Source of the DNA: Albugo candida
Taxonomy: Eukaryota; Oomycota; Peronosporomycetes; Albuginales
Direction of reading: 5' to 3'
Length of the DNA stretch: 64,000 nucleotides
NCBI GenBank assembly: GCA_040437565.1
Contig: JBDOQK010000056.1
Coordinates: forward strand, 124,001 to 188,000
Under the pieces are notes generated by a model. The model was given only the letters and a program-made list of their open reading frames with translations, was not told where the DNA came from and did not search any database. The translations under genes were made by a program, and so were the position numbers. Shown in pieces: positions 10,876 through 22,000 of the stretch. Each line of letters opens with the position of its first letter. Within the stretch, counting starts at the first letter, position 1.

Positions 10876-12117
10876 ATGAAAACGACATCCGCTCCTATTT
10901 TAATGCGCTCGGACGCGTTAAATGTACTCAAGTACCAGATCACGAGCTTCATTGGATCCTTAGACCATGTGCAAGAACATCATCTTGTCTCTATTCCGTT
11001 CCCAGCGCTAACAACGGACGGATTCTCCCAGAAAACGACTCGAATTCGACTATCACAAGCCTTTGATGCACAACCTCATCCTTGTTTGAGCGTGAGAAGC
11101 TCGCTGAAGCAATTGTGGGAAGCCAAATTGACACAGAATCCTCATATTTTTGATGCAGACAAGTTTCGACTGTCGCATTGGTTCGTGGAAGGTGAAGATA
11201 ACAACAAAAAGCTTGTAATTTGTATGGGGATGACTTCGTACCGGGCATACGTCTCGACGTGTTGCTCAGAGTATACGTCGAAATTGATTTCAGATGGTCT
11301 CCAGTTGGAATCACCCCTCCCATGCAACATGACTATGCAAGATACTTCTGCATATGCTCAAAGCGGACGCTATCTGTCCCGAAAAATAGGAGTCTCTGGG
11401 ATTCTGGAGACACTTGATAATCATCTCGTGTTGATCCGTCGGAGTGAGTCGTCTAATGTGTATCCTAATTTACTGGATACACCCGGCGGGCATCCAGAGC
11501 CCCAGGTTCATTGTATCGTCACGATCATCCAAGTCTGTAACTTACATATTTTCTGCTTAGCGAATTGGCATCGACAGCCATACATTGGAGAAGATCAATT
11601 GGGAGAAAACAGATGCGTCGTACGACCATAAAAAAGAGGAAGAAGCCGTGGGAGAATTATTCCATTCCGTCTTGGACGAGATTCACGAGGAGATCAATTT
11701 GGATAGACATCATTTAAGCCCCCCTAAATTGCTGGGAATCGTCCACCAAGGCGAAGCCCTCACGCCAAGCTTTGGTACGTCAGATTGTGCCTCCAAATGG
11801 ACCGATGTAACATTCGAACAAGCTTTCTTCGTAAAGTGTCTGCAGCATTCGGAAGAAGTGGTGAAAGCTTATGAAATGGGGCCTCAAGACGCGTTCGAGT
11901 CGAATCAATTGGTACTCCTCGAGCCGCCTTCGAAAGCGAACGGTTCCTCTCGAGCAAATTTGAATGCACATCAACTTGTTGCCACACGGAGTATAGATTG
12001 CAATCTCATGTACGTATCAGCACACCACTTCTCCTTGTGACTGATTGTTTTGACAGGAATGAGCTCACTCCATGCGCGTGCGCCGCAGTTGCATTCTGGC
12101 GGACGCGATACAAGTAG
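10876..12117 (+). CDS. Nudix hydrolase of the NUDT22 (UDP-sugar diphosphatase) type
   Basis: Exons are 10876-11505, 11561-12009 and 12057-12117 (introns 55 and 47 nt), giving about 379 residues. The segment LLDTPGGHPEPQ at the end of exon 1 matches the degenerate Nudix signature of NUDT22, and exon 2 contains the helix EAVGELFHSVLDEIHEEINL with the acidic metal-binding residues. NUDT22 enzymes split UDP-glucose or UDP-galactose into UMP and sugar 1-phosphate. Splicing brings EPQ next to RIGIDSHTLEKI, and the last exon ends in FWRTRYK. The splice phases agree at both junctions. Substrate is inferred from the family. Confidence 0.8.
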
Positions 12118-12203
12118 CCGAACTTTGCTATCGCCGAACTTAGCCATTAAGAACCTAGAAAACTTGTATCCGTACCTTGCGTTCTCGCTCCCCAAACTGT
12201 AAA

Positions 12204-12857
12204 ATGACATCGAATCCGCAAAACTCTATCGTCCAAGGTGTGAAAATGCGCGGTGCTACGCGCGCATTGGATGGGAAGGGATTACGAATTGCGATAGTCT
12301 CTGCAAGGTGGAATGCTGAAGTCGTCCAAGCACTGGTTGCCGGTGCCAAAAAAGAGCTGCTGGCTGCAGGTGTCGCGGAAAAAGATATCGTTATGTTGCA
12401 AGTTTCCGGCGCTTACGAATTACCGTATGCTTCAAATCGCATTATCACCCAGCAGAAAATCGATGCAGTCATCCCGATTGGATGTCTGATTAAAGGAAGC
12501 ACCATGCATTTTGAATACATTGCGGAAGCGGTCTCACAAGGTCTCATGCGCGTTCAATTGGATTCCCACATCCCCGTGATGTTTGGTGTGCTTACTTGTC
12601 TGACGGAAGAGCAAGCAAAGGAGCGTGCTGGACTCACAGGAAACGGTCATAACCATGGAGAAGATTGGGCATTGACTGCTATTGAAATGGCTCGACTTCG
12701 AGAACGTACCATTCATTCTGGATGCCCGATGCGTTTGCCGGAGAAAACGCCGTACCATCACTTATCTTCGTGTCCCTTTTTCAGCGTATCTGCGTGGTTA
12801 CACGTGGCAACGATAACCGCGGTTGGTGTTGCTATTTCAGCTTTGCTCAAAAAGTGA
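12204..12857 (+). CDS. 6,7-dimethyl-8-ribityllumazine synthase with C-terminal membrane tail
   Basis: Lumazine synthase makes the penultimate intermediate of riboflavin synthesis. Family motifs are IVSARWN, SGAYELPYA, GCLIKGSTMHFEYIAE (with the catalytic histidine), MFGVLTC and GHNHGEDWALTAIEMA. The first ATG in frame is 12204, giving 217 residues; the core begins near residue 15. Instead of ending after the last helix, the protein runs on for about 40 residues and finishes with a hydrophobic segment of about 18 residues (WLHVATITAVGVAISALL) followed by two lysines. This looks like a tail anchor. No intron is needed. The NUDT22-like gene ends 87 bp upstream on the same strand. Confidence 0.92.
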   Translation: MTSNPQNSIVQGVKMRGATRALDGKGLRIAIVSARWNAEVVQALVAGAKKELLAAGVAEKDIVMLQVSGAYELPYASNRIITQQKIDAVIPIGCLIKGSTMHFEYIAEAVSQGLMRVQLDSHIPVMFGVLTCLTEEQAKERAGLTGNGHNHGEDWALTAIEMARLRERTIHSGCPMRLPEKTPYHHLSSCPFFSVSAWLHVATITAVGVAISALLKK

Positions 12858-12956
12858 GATTGATGCAGAGGTAGTGCCATTTAACATAATACAGTGATTC
12901 CGCTTCTCTTTTTACATCGACCAACTACCACAGAAATGCTCGTAGGCTTCTTGCGA

Positions 12957-13136
12957 TCAAAGATAGCTTTCGACAGAGCCTTTTGTTCCGACGAGTGCGT
13001 TGGAGAGTAGATACATGCTCTCTTTTCTTTTTTCTCTACCCCATTTGGTGCGATGATTCTTGACCACTTTCCATAAGGCCACTGACACGAATAGTACGAG
13101 TACAATCATTATCGCTTCCAAGCCACACAGCTTCAT
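12957..13136 (-). CDS. Possible small single-pass membrane protein
   Basis: This short frame (59 residues from ATG 13136, or 66 from ATG 13157) has a strongly hydrophobic stretch, IMIVLVLFVSVALW, flanked on its C-terminal side by a basic run (KNHRTKWGREKRK). That is the usual look of a small type I or III membrane protein. Its start faces the start of the CoA-diphosphatase-type Nudix gene at 13183, so the two would share a short promoter. I recognise no family. It may be a chance ORF; hydrophobicity and position are the only support. Confidence 0.35.
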   Translation of the reverse strand: MKLCGLEAIMIVLVLFVSVALWKVVKNHRTKWGREKRKESMYLLSNALVGTKGSVESYL

Positions 13137-13182
13137 TGAATAACGGTTATAATGCATGTACTGTGTTATAATACAATACAGC

Positions 13183-14241
13183 ATGCGCGTTAGTTTGCCA
13201 AAAACCGAATCGTTTCGCCGCGTTTCGCAATCACTCAAAGTACATCGCGGTATCTGTTCCATTTCGCATCAAATACGGAGCGGAAGCACGAGCTTGGAGG
13301 TTCCGGAAAATCAATTGTCAATTAAAGAACCAAAGATAAGCACCTCCGATAATTTAGCTCGACAATTACCCCAAGAAGATGTAAGTTTTCTCGTCAACAA
13401 TTATACCGCTCCTGCCCTAGCGGCGGCCTATCAAGATCGGTATGCTCTTTCTCGAAAATGGCTTTGGCCTTCATTTCTATTCTTATAGAGAACACACACT
13501 CCGAGACTGCGCACGTCTACTGTGCGAAAACCGAATCGATGAGCTCAAAGATATTTTACGGCCGTATCAAGGTAGAAAGCACCCCGAATTACCAAATCTG
13601 CCGCTCTGAGCGCTCTGATAGATTTCTCGCTGAATCCAAATTACAAATATGTAACGAAATACACGGAAGCATTTTCGGAGCGACATCTTGATCGGATTCG
13701 GAAACGCCTTACGCGATTGCCTCGTCAAGTGACTAAAGCATATTCTCGCCGAGCTGCTGTTGTGATCCCACTTTGCATGTATGAGGATGAGCCATCCATT
13801 TTGCTGACAGTTCGCTCTCAAAGTGTCGGAAAGCATAAAGGCGAAGTTTGTTTTCCCGGTGGTATGGTGGACGCCTCGGATCGATCGATTGAAGAAACTT
13901 GTTTGCGGGAAATGGAGGAAGAAGTTGGCTTGAAACCCGATCGAGTTCACGTCCTGGGTGTTCTTCGTTGTGATTGGAGTAATGTCGCATCGATCACTGG
14001 CGTTGCTGTCACTCCGGTCGTCGGTTTTGCTGGTGATATTGACACACACTCCATTCGACTTAATCAGGCTGAAGTCGATTCACTATTTGTGATCCCTATC
14101 CGAGCCCTTGTCGATGCAAATAATTGGACGCGCAAAGAAAATGCCACACCGGTTTTCCATGGAGGACCACATGTAATTTGGGGCCTTACGGCGTATATAT
14201 TAGATTACTGCTTAAGAGAAGTGCTTGTTATCGAGCGATAA
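13183..14241 (+). CDS. Nudix hydrolase, coenzyme A diphosphatase type (NUDT7/8-like)
   Basis: Exons are 13183-13380, 13421-13571 and 13622-14241 with introns of 40 and 50 nt, giving about 322 residues. The last exon holds the Nudix box in its CoA-pyrophosphatase form: FPGG, then EETCLREMEEEVGL with the REXXEE catalytic core. Such enzymes hydrolyse CoA or acyl-CoA to 3'5'-ADP and phosphopantetheine, in peroxisomes or mitochondria. The N-terminal 40 residues are rich in Ser, Arg and Lys with few acids, which fits a mitochondrial presequence. No peroxisomal SKL-type ending is seen (it ends VIER). Exon joins are phase-consistent and restore a helix-rich region upstream of the Nudix fold. Confidence 0.85.
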
Positions 14242-14441
14242 ATGAGCGCTTCTGTTACGTCAGAATCACACACGTATACATTGTAAGCGGTAATTTAGGG
14301 TGAAGCATCTCTTCCACTTCTTTAGGCATTCACACCGACGAAAGTGATGGGAATCATGTAGCGCGGGAACGAATGCATTGAAGTTGCAAAGGAAACGTTG
14401 CGAATACTAGTTTCTTATTTAGTGTGATACTCTACTTTGTT

Positions 14442-15101
14442 TTATCTGTTTAATAGCCAATCCAAACTGGTGTACGAGGAAGCGTGTGATCTCGATGCGG
14501 AATGATGTTTCCCATCGGTATATGTGCGTAAACACATTGATTTTGCTCTTTTGAATCCGAATCGGATGTCAGGAGAACGTATTTTTGATAAGGAAACATA
14601 ACCTGCCCCAATACAGTACGTTTTCTCCTCACCCAAATCCGTCGAATTGGGTGCTAAAAAGCACTCCAACGCATTGCAATTGCGCAATAGTTCTTGCTCA
14701 TCCAGTGCGCGCATAAATTTCTCTAATTGTAATTGACGGTACTTGAGAAGATCTGGATCATTTGCTCGTAAATAACTCCATAGATTCCCGTCGGGAAACT
14801 CTGGTAATTGAGAAGTAATGACTGCGTCATAATGCGCGATGATATACTGATACAGCCCCAAAAATTCACTGTAACGTCGCATCACAGAGTAACGAACGAC
14901 TGGTGGAAGCTGTACATTTGTAAATGAGGAAACTTTTGTTGGCTGTAGTCGTAAAATAGACGATTTTTGCGATGCGGTAGAGCCCGCAAGTTGTGAGAAT
15001 CTTGTCGTACGTGTGTCTAAAACCTCGATATGATATCGCCAACTAGAACACCGTTTGGAAACACCGGAAATGCGCAGATCTTTTGAGTGATAAAAAGGCA
15101 T
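14442..15101 (-). CDS. PX (phox homology) domain protein
   Basis: A single 219-residue frame contains a PX domain over roughly residues 20-150. Visible features are the phosphoinositide-binding RRYSEF motif (VMRRYSEFLGLY), the LPEFP proline turn, the RQLQLEKFMRAL helix and a closing ALECFL. PX proteins bind PI3P on endosomes. The C-terminal 70 residues have no recognisable domain, and there is no BAR, kinase or GAP region, so this is a minimal sorting-nexin-like protein. The start is the first ATG of the frame at 15101. Confidence 0.85.
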   Translation of the reverse strand: MPFYHSKDLRISGVSKRCSSWRYHIEVLDTRTTRFSQLAGSTASQKSSILRLQPTKVSSFTNVQLPPVVRYSVMRRYSEFLGLYQYIIAHYDAVITSQLPEFPDGNLWSYLRANDPDLLKYRQLQLEKFMRALDEQELLRNCNALECFLAPNSTDLGEEKTYCIGAGYVSLSKIRSPDIRFGFKRAKSMCLRTYTDGKHHSASRSHASSYTSLDWLLNR

Positions 15102-15649
15102 TTTGAGACGTTTGGCGCGGAGGTTGTCGTTGCCTATCGATACAAATGAGCAGTCACAGTGTCGTTAGGGTCCGCTGTGAAAGGCGACATGACGCATATC
15201 AGGTTAGGTATCGATTATACGAGGGTATGTTGTGTGATAGGGTTTTATCGGACCAGGTGAGTCGCTCTAGTTATGCAATCCAACAGGCTATTAAAAAGTG
15301 AAGAGCTTGACGAAGACATTTGACACCAAGTTCAAATACACTATATTTTATGTTCTGTGATCTGTGCTCTGTGCGCTCGAACGTCGAGTGTTCAGCCTTG
15401 CTATCGCGTTAACGTGATGGAAAAAAAACGCAGCAGGGAACGATAGAGTGTTGCACGTAGAACATACGGAATGAATTGCGTCAGTGGGTACGGCTATATT
15501 TGCAATAAATACAACGAATATCGTCTATGCTCGAATGACTTTCATCTTCTATTGTGCGAGTCAATGTACTCTGCAACACATTTGTGTGGCACCAATAACC
15601 TGCATGCTTTCAGTCAGAACAGTTAAACAATCGATTTACTGAGACCAAT
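15102..15649. other. 548-bp intergenic stretch
   Basis: No convincing coding sequence on either strand. It is AT-rich with stops in all frames. A CCAAT box at 15592-15596 sits 54 bp upstream of the next start codon. It presumably holds the divergent promoters of the PX gene and the small gene at 15650. Confidence 0.5.
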
Positions 15650-15877
15650 ATGAAGCGGTGGGCTCCCAATATACGTCGTACCATCTCATCATGGAGAAAA
15701 AATGGTCTTATCAAGCTTACATCGCCTGAAGCTCAAGTGAAGCGATCATTTACTGTCGCACTTCAAGAACGCGCCATGCGAGCTTTGAAGGAAAAAGTGA
15801 TTGAAGATTTGGAACATAATCCGAATTTATGGCTCAGCAAATCAGCCGTTGTATGTGATCTCCTTGGTCTTGAATAG
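15650..15877 (+). CDS. Small basic protein of unknown function
   Basis: The frame encodes 75 residues, beginning MKRWAPNIRRTISSWRKNG. It is rich in Arg and Lys at the N terminus, like a mitochondrial presequence, and continues with an amphipathic helix (ERAMRALKEKVIEDLEHNP). A good donor (GTATGTGATC at 15851) and an acceptor (TTTAG, ending near 15891) could remove a 41-nt intron and replace the last eight residues with a Cys-rich tail of about 38 residues, so the C terminus is uncertain. I recognise no family. It could also be an upstream part of the polyprenyl synthase gene, but frame-compatible splicing to it would need an unusually long 198-nt intron. Confidence 0.4.
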   Translation: MKRWAPNIRRTISSWRKNGLIKLTSPEAQVKRSFTVALQERAMRALKEKVIEDLEHNPNLWLSKSAVVCDLLGLE

Positions 15878-15988
15878 TGTCCGATATTTAGGTTTCTTGT
15901 TGCAAAACAGGACACTGCCACGGTTTCAATCCTAGATCCTTCACCGATGTATGCACACAACCACCGACAAACCGACTTAGTAAACGAT

Positions 15989-17231
15989 ATGCTATCGAGC
16001 CAATTTGAATGGTAGGATTGGTCTATCGAGAACATGTCTCGTTTCTAAGTCGTCATACTGCAGTCCAGCGCGAAAGTCGCGAATTGATACAATTGGCACT
16101 TTTGAAACACAAGAGGATCCTTTCGTACTCGTACAGGAACAGCTGAGATTTGTGACCGAAAACATCAAACAGATATTGGGTACCGATCATCCAGTTTTAT
16201 CGACCGTGGCCAAATACTTTTTTGAGCAAGATGGAGGCAAAAAAGTTCGTCCAACGATGGTGCTGTTGATCTCCCAGGCTGCAGAATCGAATCGTTTAAG
16301 CAATGACTTGCCTCTTCCCAGCTCACAGTCACCAGAATTTACCATGGCAGCACAGCAACGTCTGGCCGAGATAACGTAACCTACTTCCCATCGTGAACTC
16401 AAAATTCGCTAAATTTGTCTTGTACAGAGAAATGATCCATACTGCGAGTTTATTGCACGATGACGTTATCGACGAAGCGGAAATGCGACGTGGAATAAAA
16501 TCAGTCAACCAGGTGTTTGGCGATAAACTGTCCATTCTCGCGGGCGATTTCCTCCTCGCAAGATCATCTGTTTGTCTTGCTCGACTGAGAAGCTTAGAAG
16601 TAGTCGAGCTTATGTCCACAATTATCGAGCATTTGGTCAAAGGCGAAGTGATGCAAATGCGAAATGTCGAAGGTCGATCGAACATCAGCCTGCTTGAGTA
16701 TTATCTCCGGAAGAATTACTACAAAACAGCATCATTGATGGCGAATAGCTGCAAAGCGGCTCTCACACTCGGAAAACACACGGAATACGTTTGTGAGATG
16801 GGCTTTGCGTATGGAAGACATCTTGGGCTCGCTTTTCAGGTCTGTGAGAATATTATTTTTCAAAATGCATTTCGATCGACTTATATGGTCGAGTGATGTA
16901 GTTGATCGATGATGTATTAGATTATGAAGGTTTGGAAAGTGGGAAGCCTTTACTTGCTGATCTTAAATGTGGCGTCATCACAGCGCCACTATTGCTCGCA
17001 CAAGAACAGTTTCCAGAGTTGAAAGTGTTGAGCGATCGAAAATTTTCCCGAGATGGGGATATCGATCAAGCGTTCCATTTGGTCAGTAAGAGTTCTGGCA
17101 TACAAAAGACAAAAGAACTCGCAATCGATCAAGCAAATCTGGCTTGTGATGCAATACTACAATTTTCAGCTTCTCCAGCAAGGGATGCTCTAGTGCGTCT
17201 GGCCCAGTGCATTGTAAATCGTTCGAAATGA
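15989..17231 (+). CDS. Long-chain polyprenyl diphosphate synthase (ubiquinone side chain, COQ1-like)
   Basis: The enzyme condenses isopentenyl units into the tail of ubiquinone, usually in mitochondria. Both aspartate-rich metal sites are present: LLHDDVIDEAEMRRG in exon 2 and LIDDVLDYEG at the start of exon 3. GGKKVRPTMVLL, GDFLLARSS and KTASLMANSCKAAL are further trans-prenyltransferase landmarks. Exons are 16064-16375, 16428-16839 and 16902-17231. The main frame has no in-frame ATG before the core; I propose a 23-nt first exon at 15989-16011 (MLSSQFE) joined by a 52-nt intron, giving about 358 residues. That micro-exon is the weakest part of the model. The 16840-16901 intron separates the two Asp-rich regions. 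Confidence 0.88.
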
Positions 17232-17835
17232 AGCGGAAACTGAACTCGATTCAATTCGGAAAAAATCGATTGAGCTGATCTCTGTAGAATCTTAGAATTA
17301 CATATCTGACTCATTGCGGTCGTGATTGGTTCGCTTTTATCTTAATGATGGTTCACCATAGTGAAGTAAGTATAGAAGATTGTTCGACGAATTCTTTGCA
17401 GTTCGGTTGGTCAGATGTTCTGACTGACTTTGGATCCAGATTTTTTATAGCGAATCAGGTAATAGATGGTGCAAGTCAGCACATTTCTTTATTGGCTAGA
17501 GTTTGTTGCAGATAAGTATCCTAATACTACGTGTGTCAGAGATTCGATGACGTTGCGAATATGTTGCATCTTGAAGTTGAGCTACTGCTGCAACTCTGAT
17601 AGGAATTTTATACATCATAAGATTATTTACGCATGTATACTTGCTGACTATAAGATACTGTTAGAGGCGGGTGTGCTGCTCACCGTATACCTCTAATTGA
17701 CTTGTAGTCAGGGAAATTATATTACACTATTGTAGGAGCACATACAGTATGCAATTGCTATTCGAATTTATTGTCCAGACTGAATCATCCTCAGTCTACA
17801 TCAACTAAACAGAAGTACACCTCACTTTCACAAAG
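17232..17835. other. 604-bp intergenic stretch
   Basis: No supported gene. A 76-residue frame at 17466-17696 has random composition and no family resemblance. A CCAAT-type motif (GATTGG, 17323-17328) is present. It presumably contains the desaturase promoter. Confidence 0.5.
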
Positions 17836-18927
17836 TTGATGCAATCCACCACACCGATCCAAATTGAATGCAGTACTTCTGCCACACAAAATGTACACTC
17901 CACAACGTGGAAAGATATCGTATGGTATAATGTCTTTGTGCTTTTACTATGGCACATTGGCGCACTCTATGCGTTGATATGCGTGCTTCCATCCTGCCGC
18001 ACCAATGAGATATTGATTCATTGGTTCTTTTTCTGGTGGCTCAGCGGGATCGGAATTACGGCTGGAGCGCATCGCTTGTGGTCCCATCGATCCTATAAAG
18101 CTTGTACCGGTCTCCGCATCTTTTTGATGCTCTGTAATTCAATGTCCTTTCAAGGTTCAATTTTCACATGGTCTCGTGATCATCGGGTGCATCATAAGGA
18201 ATCTGACTCGGACGGTGACCCACACAACTCTTCACGAGGCTTTTTCTTTGCACACATAGGCTGGATCATGGTCCGAAAACATCCTAATGTGCTCATCGCA
18301 GGAAAAAAGCTGAATCATGATGATCTTTTACAAGATCCGGTCGTATCTTTCCAGTCGCGGTATTATTTATTAACTGCTCTGATTATGTGCTATGGTATAC
18401 CGACGTATACGGGCCACCTATTGGGTAATATGATGAACGGTTTTTGGGTGGGAGCCGTATTTCGACACGTTTGGGTTCTTCATATGACGTGGTGCGTCAA
18501 TAGCGTTGCACACTTTTTTGGGTATCGGCCATACAATCAAAATTCTCGCGCGCGTGAGAATGCATTTGTGAGCATTTGCGCCATTGGCGAAGGATATCAC
18601 AACTACCAGTGCGTTACCGTACATGAATCGTATCTAAACCAACTCACGTGTTGTATGCATAGCCACAAGTATCCTTTCGACTACGCTACAAGCGAAGGTG
18701 GGATTTTCTTTGGACAATGGAACCCAACGAAATGTTTCATTGACTTTTGTGCATTCATGGGATGGGCGTACGATTTGAAACGAAGTCGATCTGCAGCTGC
18801 TGCTCGAGAAAAATGTTATGTAAAGCGTTCACCCGACGGCGAAGGTAGTAAGATACCATTGACAAAGTTGATGCAAGGAATGTTTAGTCGAATCTACTTT
18901 GGGCCGCAAGGCAAGCGCACATTTTGA
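17836..18927 (+). CDS. Stearoyl-CoA delta-9 desaturase (acyl-CoA desaturase)
   Basis: This endoplasmic reticulum di-iron enzyme puts the first double bond into saturated acyl-CoA. Two histidine boxes are plain: HRLWSH at residues 79-84 and HRVHH at 116-120. The third, HNYHH, appears only after removal of a 54-nt GT-AG intron (18609-18662): the unspliced frame stays open but reads HNYQ followed by 18 foreign residues. Exons 17836-18608 and 18663-18927 therefore give 345 residues. Four hydrophobic segments fit the family topology. There is no fused cytochrome b5 domain, unlike fungal Ole1, so it probably takes electrons from a separate b5, as animal enzymes do. Confidence 0.93.
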   Translation: MMQSTTPIQIECSTSATQNVHSTTWKDIVWYNVFVLLLWHIGALYALICVLPSCRTNEILIHWFFFWWLSGIGITAGAHRLWSHRSYKACTGLRIFLMLCNSMSFQGSIFTWSRDHRVHHKESDSDGDPHNSSRGFFFAHIGWIMVRKHPNVLIAGKKLNHDDLLQDPVVSFQSRYYLLTALIMCYGIPTYTGHLLGNMMNGFWVGAVFRHVWVLHMTWCVNSVAHFFGYRPYNQNSRARENAFVSICAIGEGYHNYQCVTVHESYLNQLTCCMHSHKYPFDYATSEGGIFFGQWNPTKCFIDFCAFMGWAYDLKRSRSAAAAREKCYVKRSPDGEGSKIPLTKLMQGMFSRIYFGPQGKRTF

Positions 18928-18959
18928 TTACGCGAGGTCTCAAGCTAGAGCGACCTAAT

Positions 18960-19059
18960 NNNNNNNNNNNNNNNNNNNNNNNNNNNNNNNNNNNNNNNNN
19001 NNNNNNNNNNNNNNNNNNNNNNNNNNNNNNNNNNNNNNNNNNNNNNNNNNNNNNNNNNN
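18960..19059. other. Assembly gap, 100 N
   Basis: Between the convergent desaturase and VIP1 genes. No shared flanking sequence is visible, so real sequence is probably missing. Confidence 0.95.
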
Positions 19060-19093
19060 CCCTTGCAGACTGATAAGAATAAAGGGCAATTAA

Positions 19094-22000
19094 TCATCTT
19101 TCAAAGGTTTCGACTCTATCGGAATCGGAGGCGTCTAATTCACTTTCACTCTCTTTTTTATCACTTTTTCCGCTTTCTTCCTCTTCTGGCGATATCAGAC
19201 TCGAGGTCGCATTAAACGCTGCTTCCCCTTCTTCTGCAAACGCTATCACATCCTCAAAATAATCCACGAGCTCTTGGCATGTGATTCCCTCTCTAGAAAT
19301 AACTCGCAGTGGCGCGATTTCCAGCTGTTTCTCAACATCTTGCTCTAACGGGTCATTGGCTGCACCACATGATAATGAAATTTCCAATCGAAATCGCTTG
19401 GGATCATTCTTCTCAAGATGAAATCGCTCAAAGACTCTCACTACAAAATGCGTCATATAACACAGCTCTGGAATCTCTTCAATCGCCTTCTTTGCTTCGT
19501 CGCTGATCGGAGACGGTATATCGCAATCCTCGCGCGCGTATCGAAGAACATTCAAGAGTGAGTGTAAATGCGACTCACTCGTAAAGTATAGTCGCGTGCG
19601 TACAGACCGATTCTTTGATCTGATTGCGTGTTTATCTTTCGCATAATTCGGGTTCAGACGATGGGTCGGGTTTGCATGAACGCCACGAGCTAAATCCAAA
19701 TCATCTACTATCTTCATCAAAAGTGTTCGACACATGGCCGAGCCAATCTGAATCTTCTCATCAATATCGATGCCGTACTCTTGAGGAACGAGTGCGTGGG
19801 CTAAAGACGCAGCGATATCAAGACACTCGCGAACATCTTTCAAGCACAAATGCGCGTTGTGAAGTGCGTCATACCGCACACAATCGTGAATATCGGGAAT
19901 TTTGGATAAATCAAAAGTGTTACGTTTGCGGCTGTAAAAGTCTCGACATAATTTCGCCCAGCGCTCGCGCATCATTTCCAGTGTTTCTCGACCGCACGGT
20001 TCCGGGAATCTCGACTCCTTTTCATCCTTTTTCTTGCTCTCGCCAGACACATGAGGATGCTGATCGCGACGAGATACATTCGCACTCAGACTTCTAGCTC
20101 GTTCGAGCGACATTCGTCGACCATCACTATTCGAAACCTTCTCACCGTTGTTCAATTTGACGCTTGTTTTATCCATTGATTTTTCTTGGATCATTTTTGT
20201 CAATTGCTCTCGAAAATTACTCAAGAATTTGTGCATCAATTCCATTTTCTTTACCGGTTGATCCACTACCACTAACGCTTGTGCCACTGATCGAATCAGT
20301 CGTGAGCTCGAGTGTTCCAGCAATTCCGTGCAATTATCGCCAAGATGAATGATGCGATGTAATCGCTGCTTCACGCGCATGATCGTTTCTTGGACCGACG
20401 AGCCGGATTGATCTAGCATATTTTCTTCGGCTTTAGCCTTAAGGACCAGCCCAACCAAAATGGGAATGATATCGCCTTCCAAGCTCAGAAATCCTTTCGC
20501 AAACATCGCAGCTGTCTTTTGCACGCGACCTTCATCGCTGGTGTAGATCTTGAGGTCGTGACGATATGTCGAGTGCAAGCGAATGAGTCCATGACCGCCG
20601 CCAGGATACATTGTCTGACGGAATTTATGTCCCAGAGCTTCTGCTTGCTCGGCGCCAGAGTGCGTGAGATCTCCGCCCCATTTCAGAATGAGTAGGAGCT
20701 TGGAAACGCATTTTCGTAAGCCTCCGGTACTCCCTCGACGTACGGCCATATCATCCGCTTGGACGAACGAGACTTCGTTGTTGGCGTTCTCATTCATATA
20801 AACGTACTCTTTCGGTTTAAATTGTACTTTTCGATTGATTCCATTGATCCTCCAACGCTGTAACACGTCACAGAGCGTTCGATACCCTTGAACGCGATCA
20901 TTTGCATCTTCTCCGTGCTGTACCTTTCGTTCTTTGAGAAATGCCATAAATGCAGGATCACGCTGCTCGTACTTTGCAATCAATTCCCGACTCACTTGCA
21001 ATAATTCCTCTAAATCCGCCACCGCTTTGATTTTGAGATCTAATTTTTTCGACTCAGAGTTACTTTTTCTCTGGAAGTATTGTATAAACAATGGATGACA
21101 GACAAACATTTTCATCTTCTGTTTTGGTGTTCGATCCCCATGTCGAATAATAGCCAATACGCATCGAAGTTCTTCTTCCTCTCCGGTGGAGCTAATTTCA
21201 GTCCATTCCTCCGAATCGTTTGCCGTCTCTTGCTTTTCATCGACTGAGAATTTAAGATTCATTGCATTCATTGCGATCGCACTTAGTGTTCTCCATTCTA
21301 ATTGGTTTCCCAAAATTTCCGTTTTTGCGAGTTTTCTTAAAAGCAATGCTCTCTCAAGATATTTAACCAGTAACATTGCACAATCATCGTAATATTGCTC
21401 CGAATTTTTCACAAAACTCCAACCATTAACATCACAAACGAGCGATTCATTATGGACGCGAAGAATATCAAAGCCACAGACCGTTTGACCAAATGCAAGA
21501 CAGACTTTGCGAGCCATTTCCTTTTCATGGGGTTCTAAAATGACTGGATACCGAATCTCCTTGCCGTCTGCATCACGCAGAACGCGGCCGTCCAGCACAG
21601 GCGACTTTCGAGCTTCTGCGTGCGCGTAATTGGGACCCACTGTGTACACTTTGACATCAGTTCCTTGAGTAGCCTGAAATTCTTCGTAAATAAATGAACC
21701 GGTACGGCGAATCGTATTTAAGTGAGGATCGAAGACTGAAGATCGGCTACCGATTTTCCGAAATAGTTTCTTGCATCCACCACCCGCATTCATTGGATAA
21801 TATATGTAAATATTGTGATTTTCCCCATCAACAGGCTTTTCAACGAATGGTTTTGCAATACGAACGTCACGAACTTGGATGTAATCTTCATATTCTAATA
21901 CTTGATCATTTTCTATATTGTTAGAAGGATTGTCACGATTTACAAACACGTGATTTGGGAGAGGAATATTATTTTGCTGTAAGACTTGATATACTTTCCG

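Noticed and set aside
17466-17696. 76-residue plus-strand ORF
   Set aside because: Composition looks random, no family resemblance, no splice context; probably chance.
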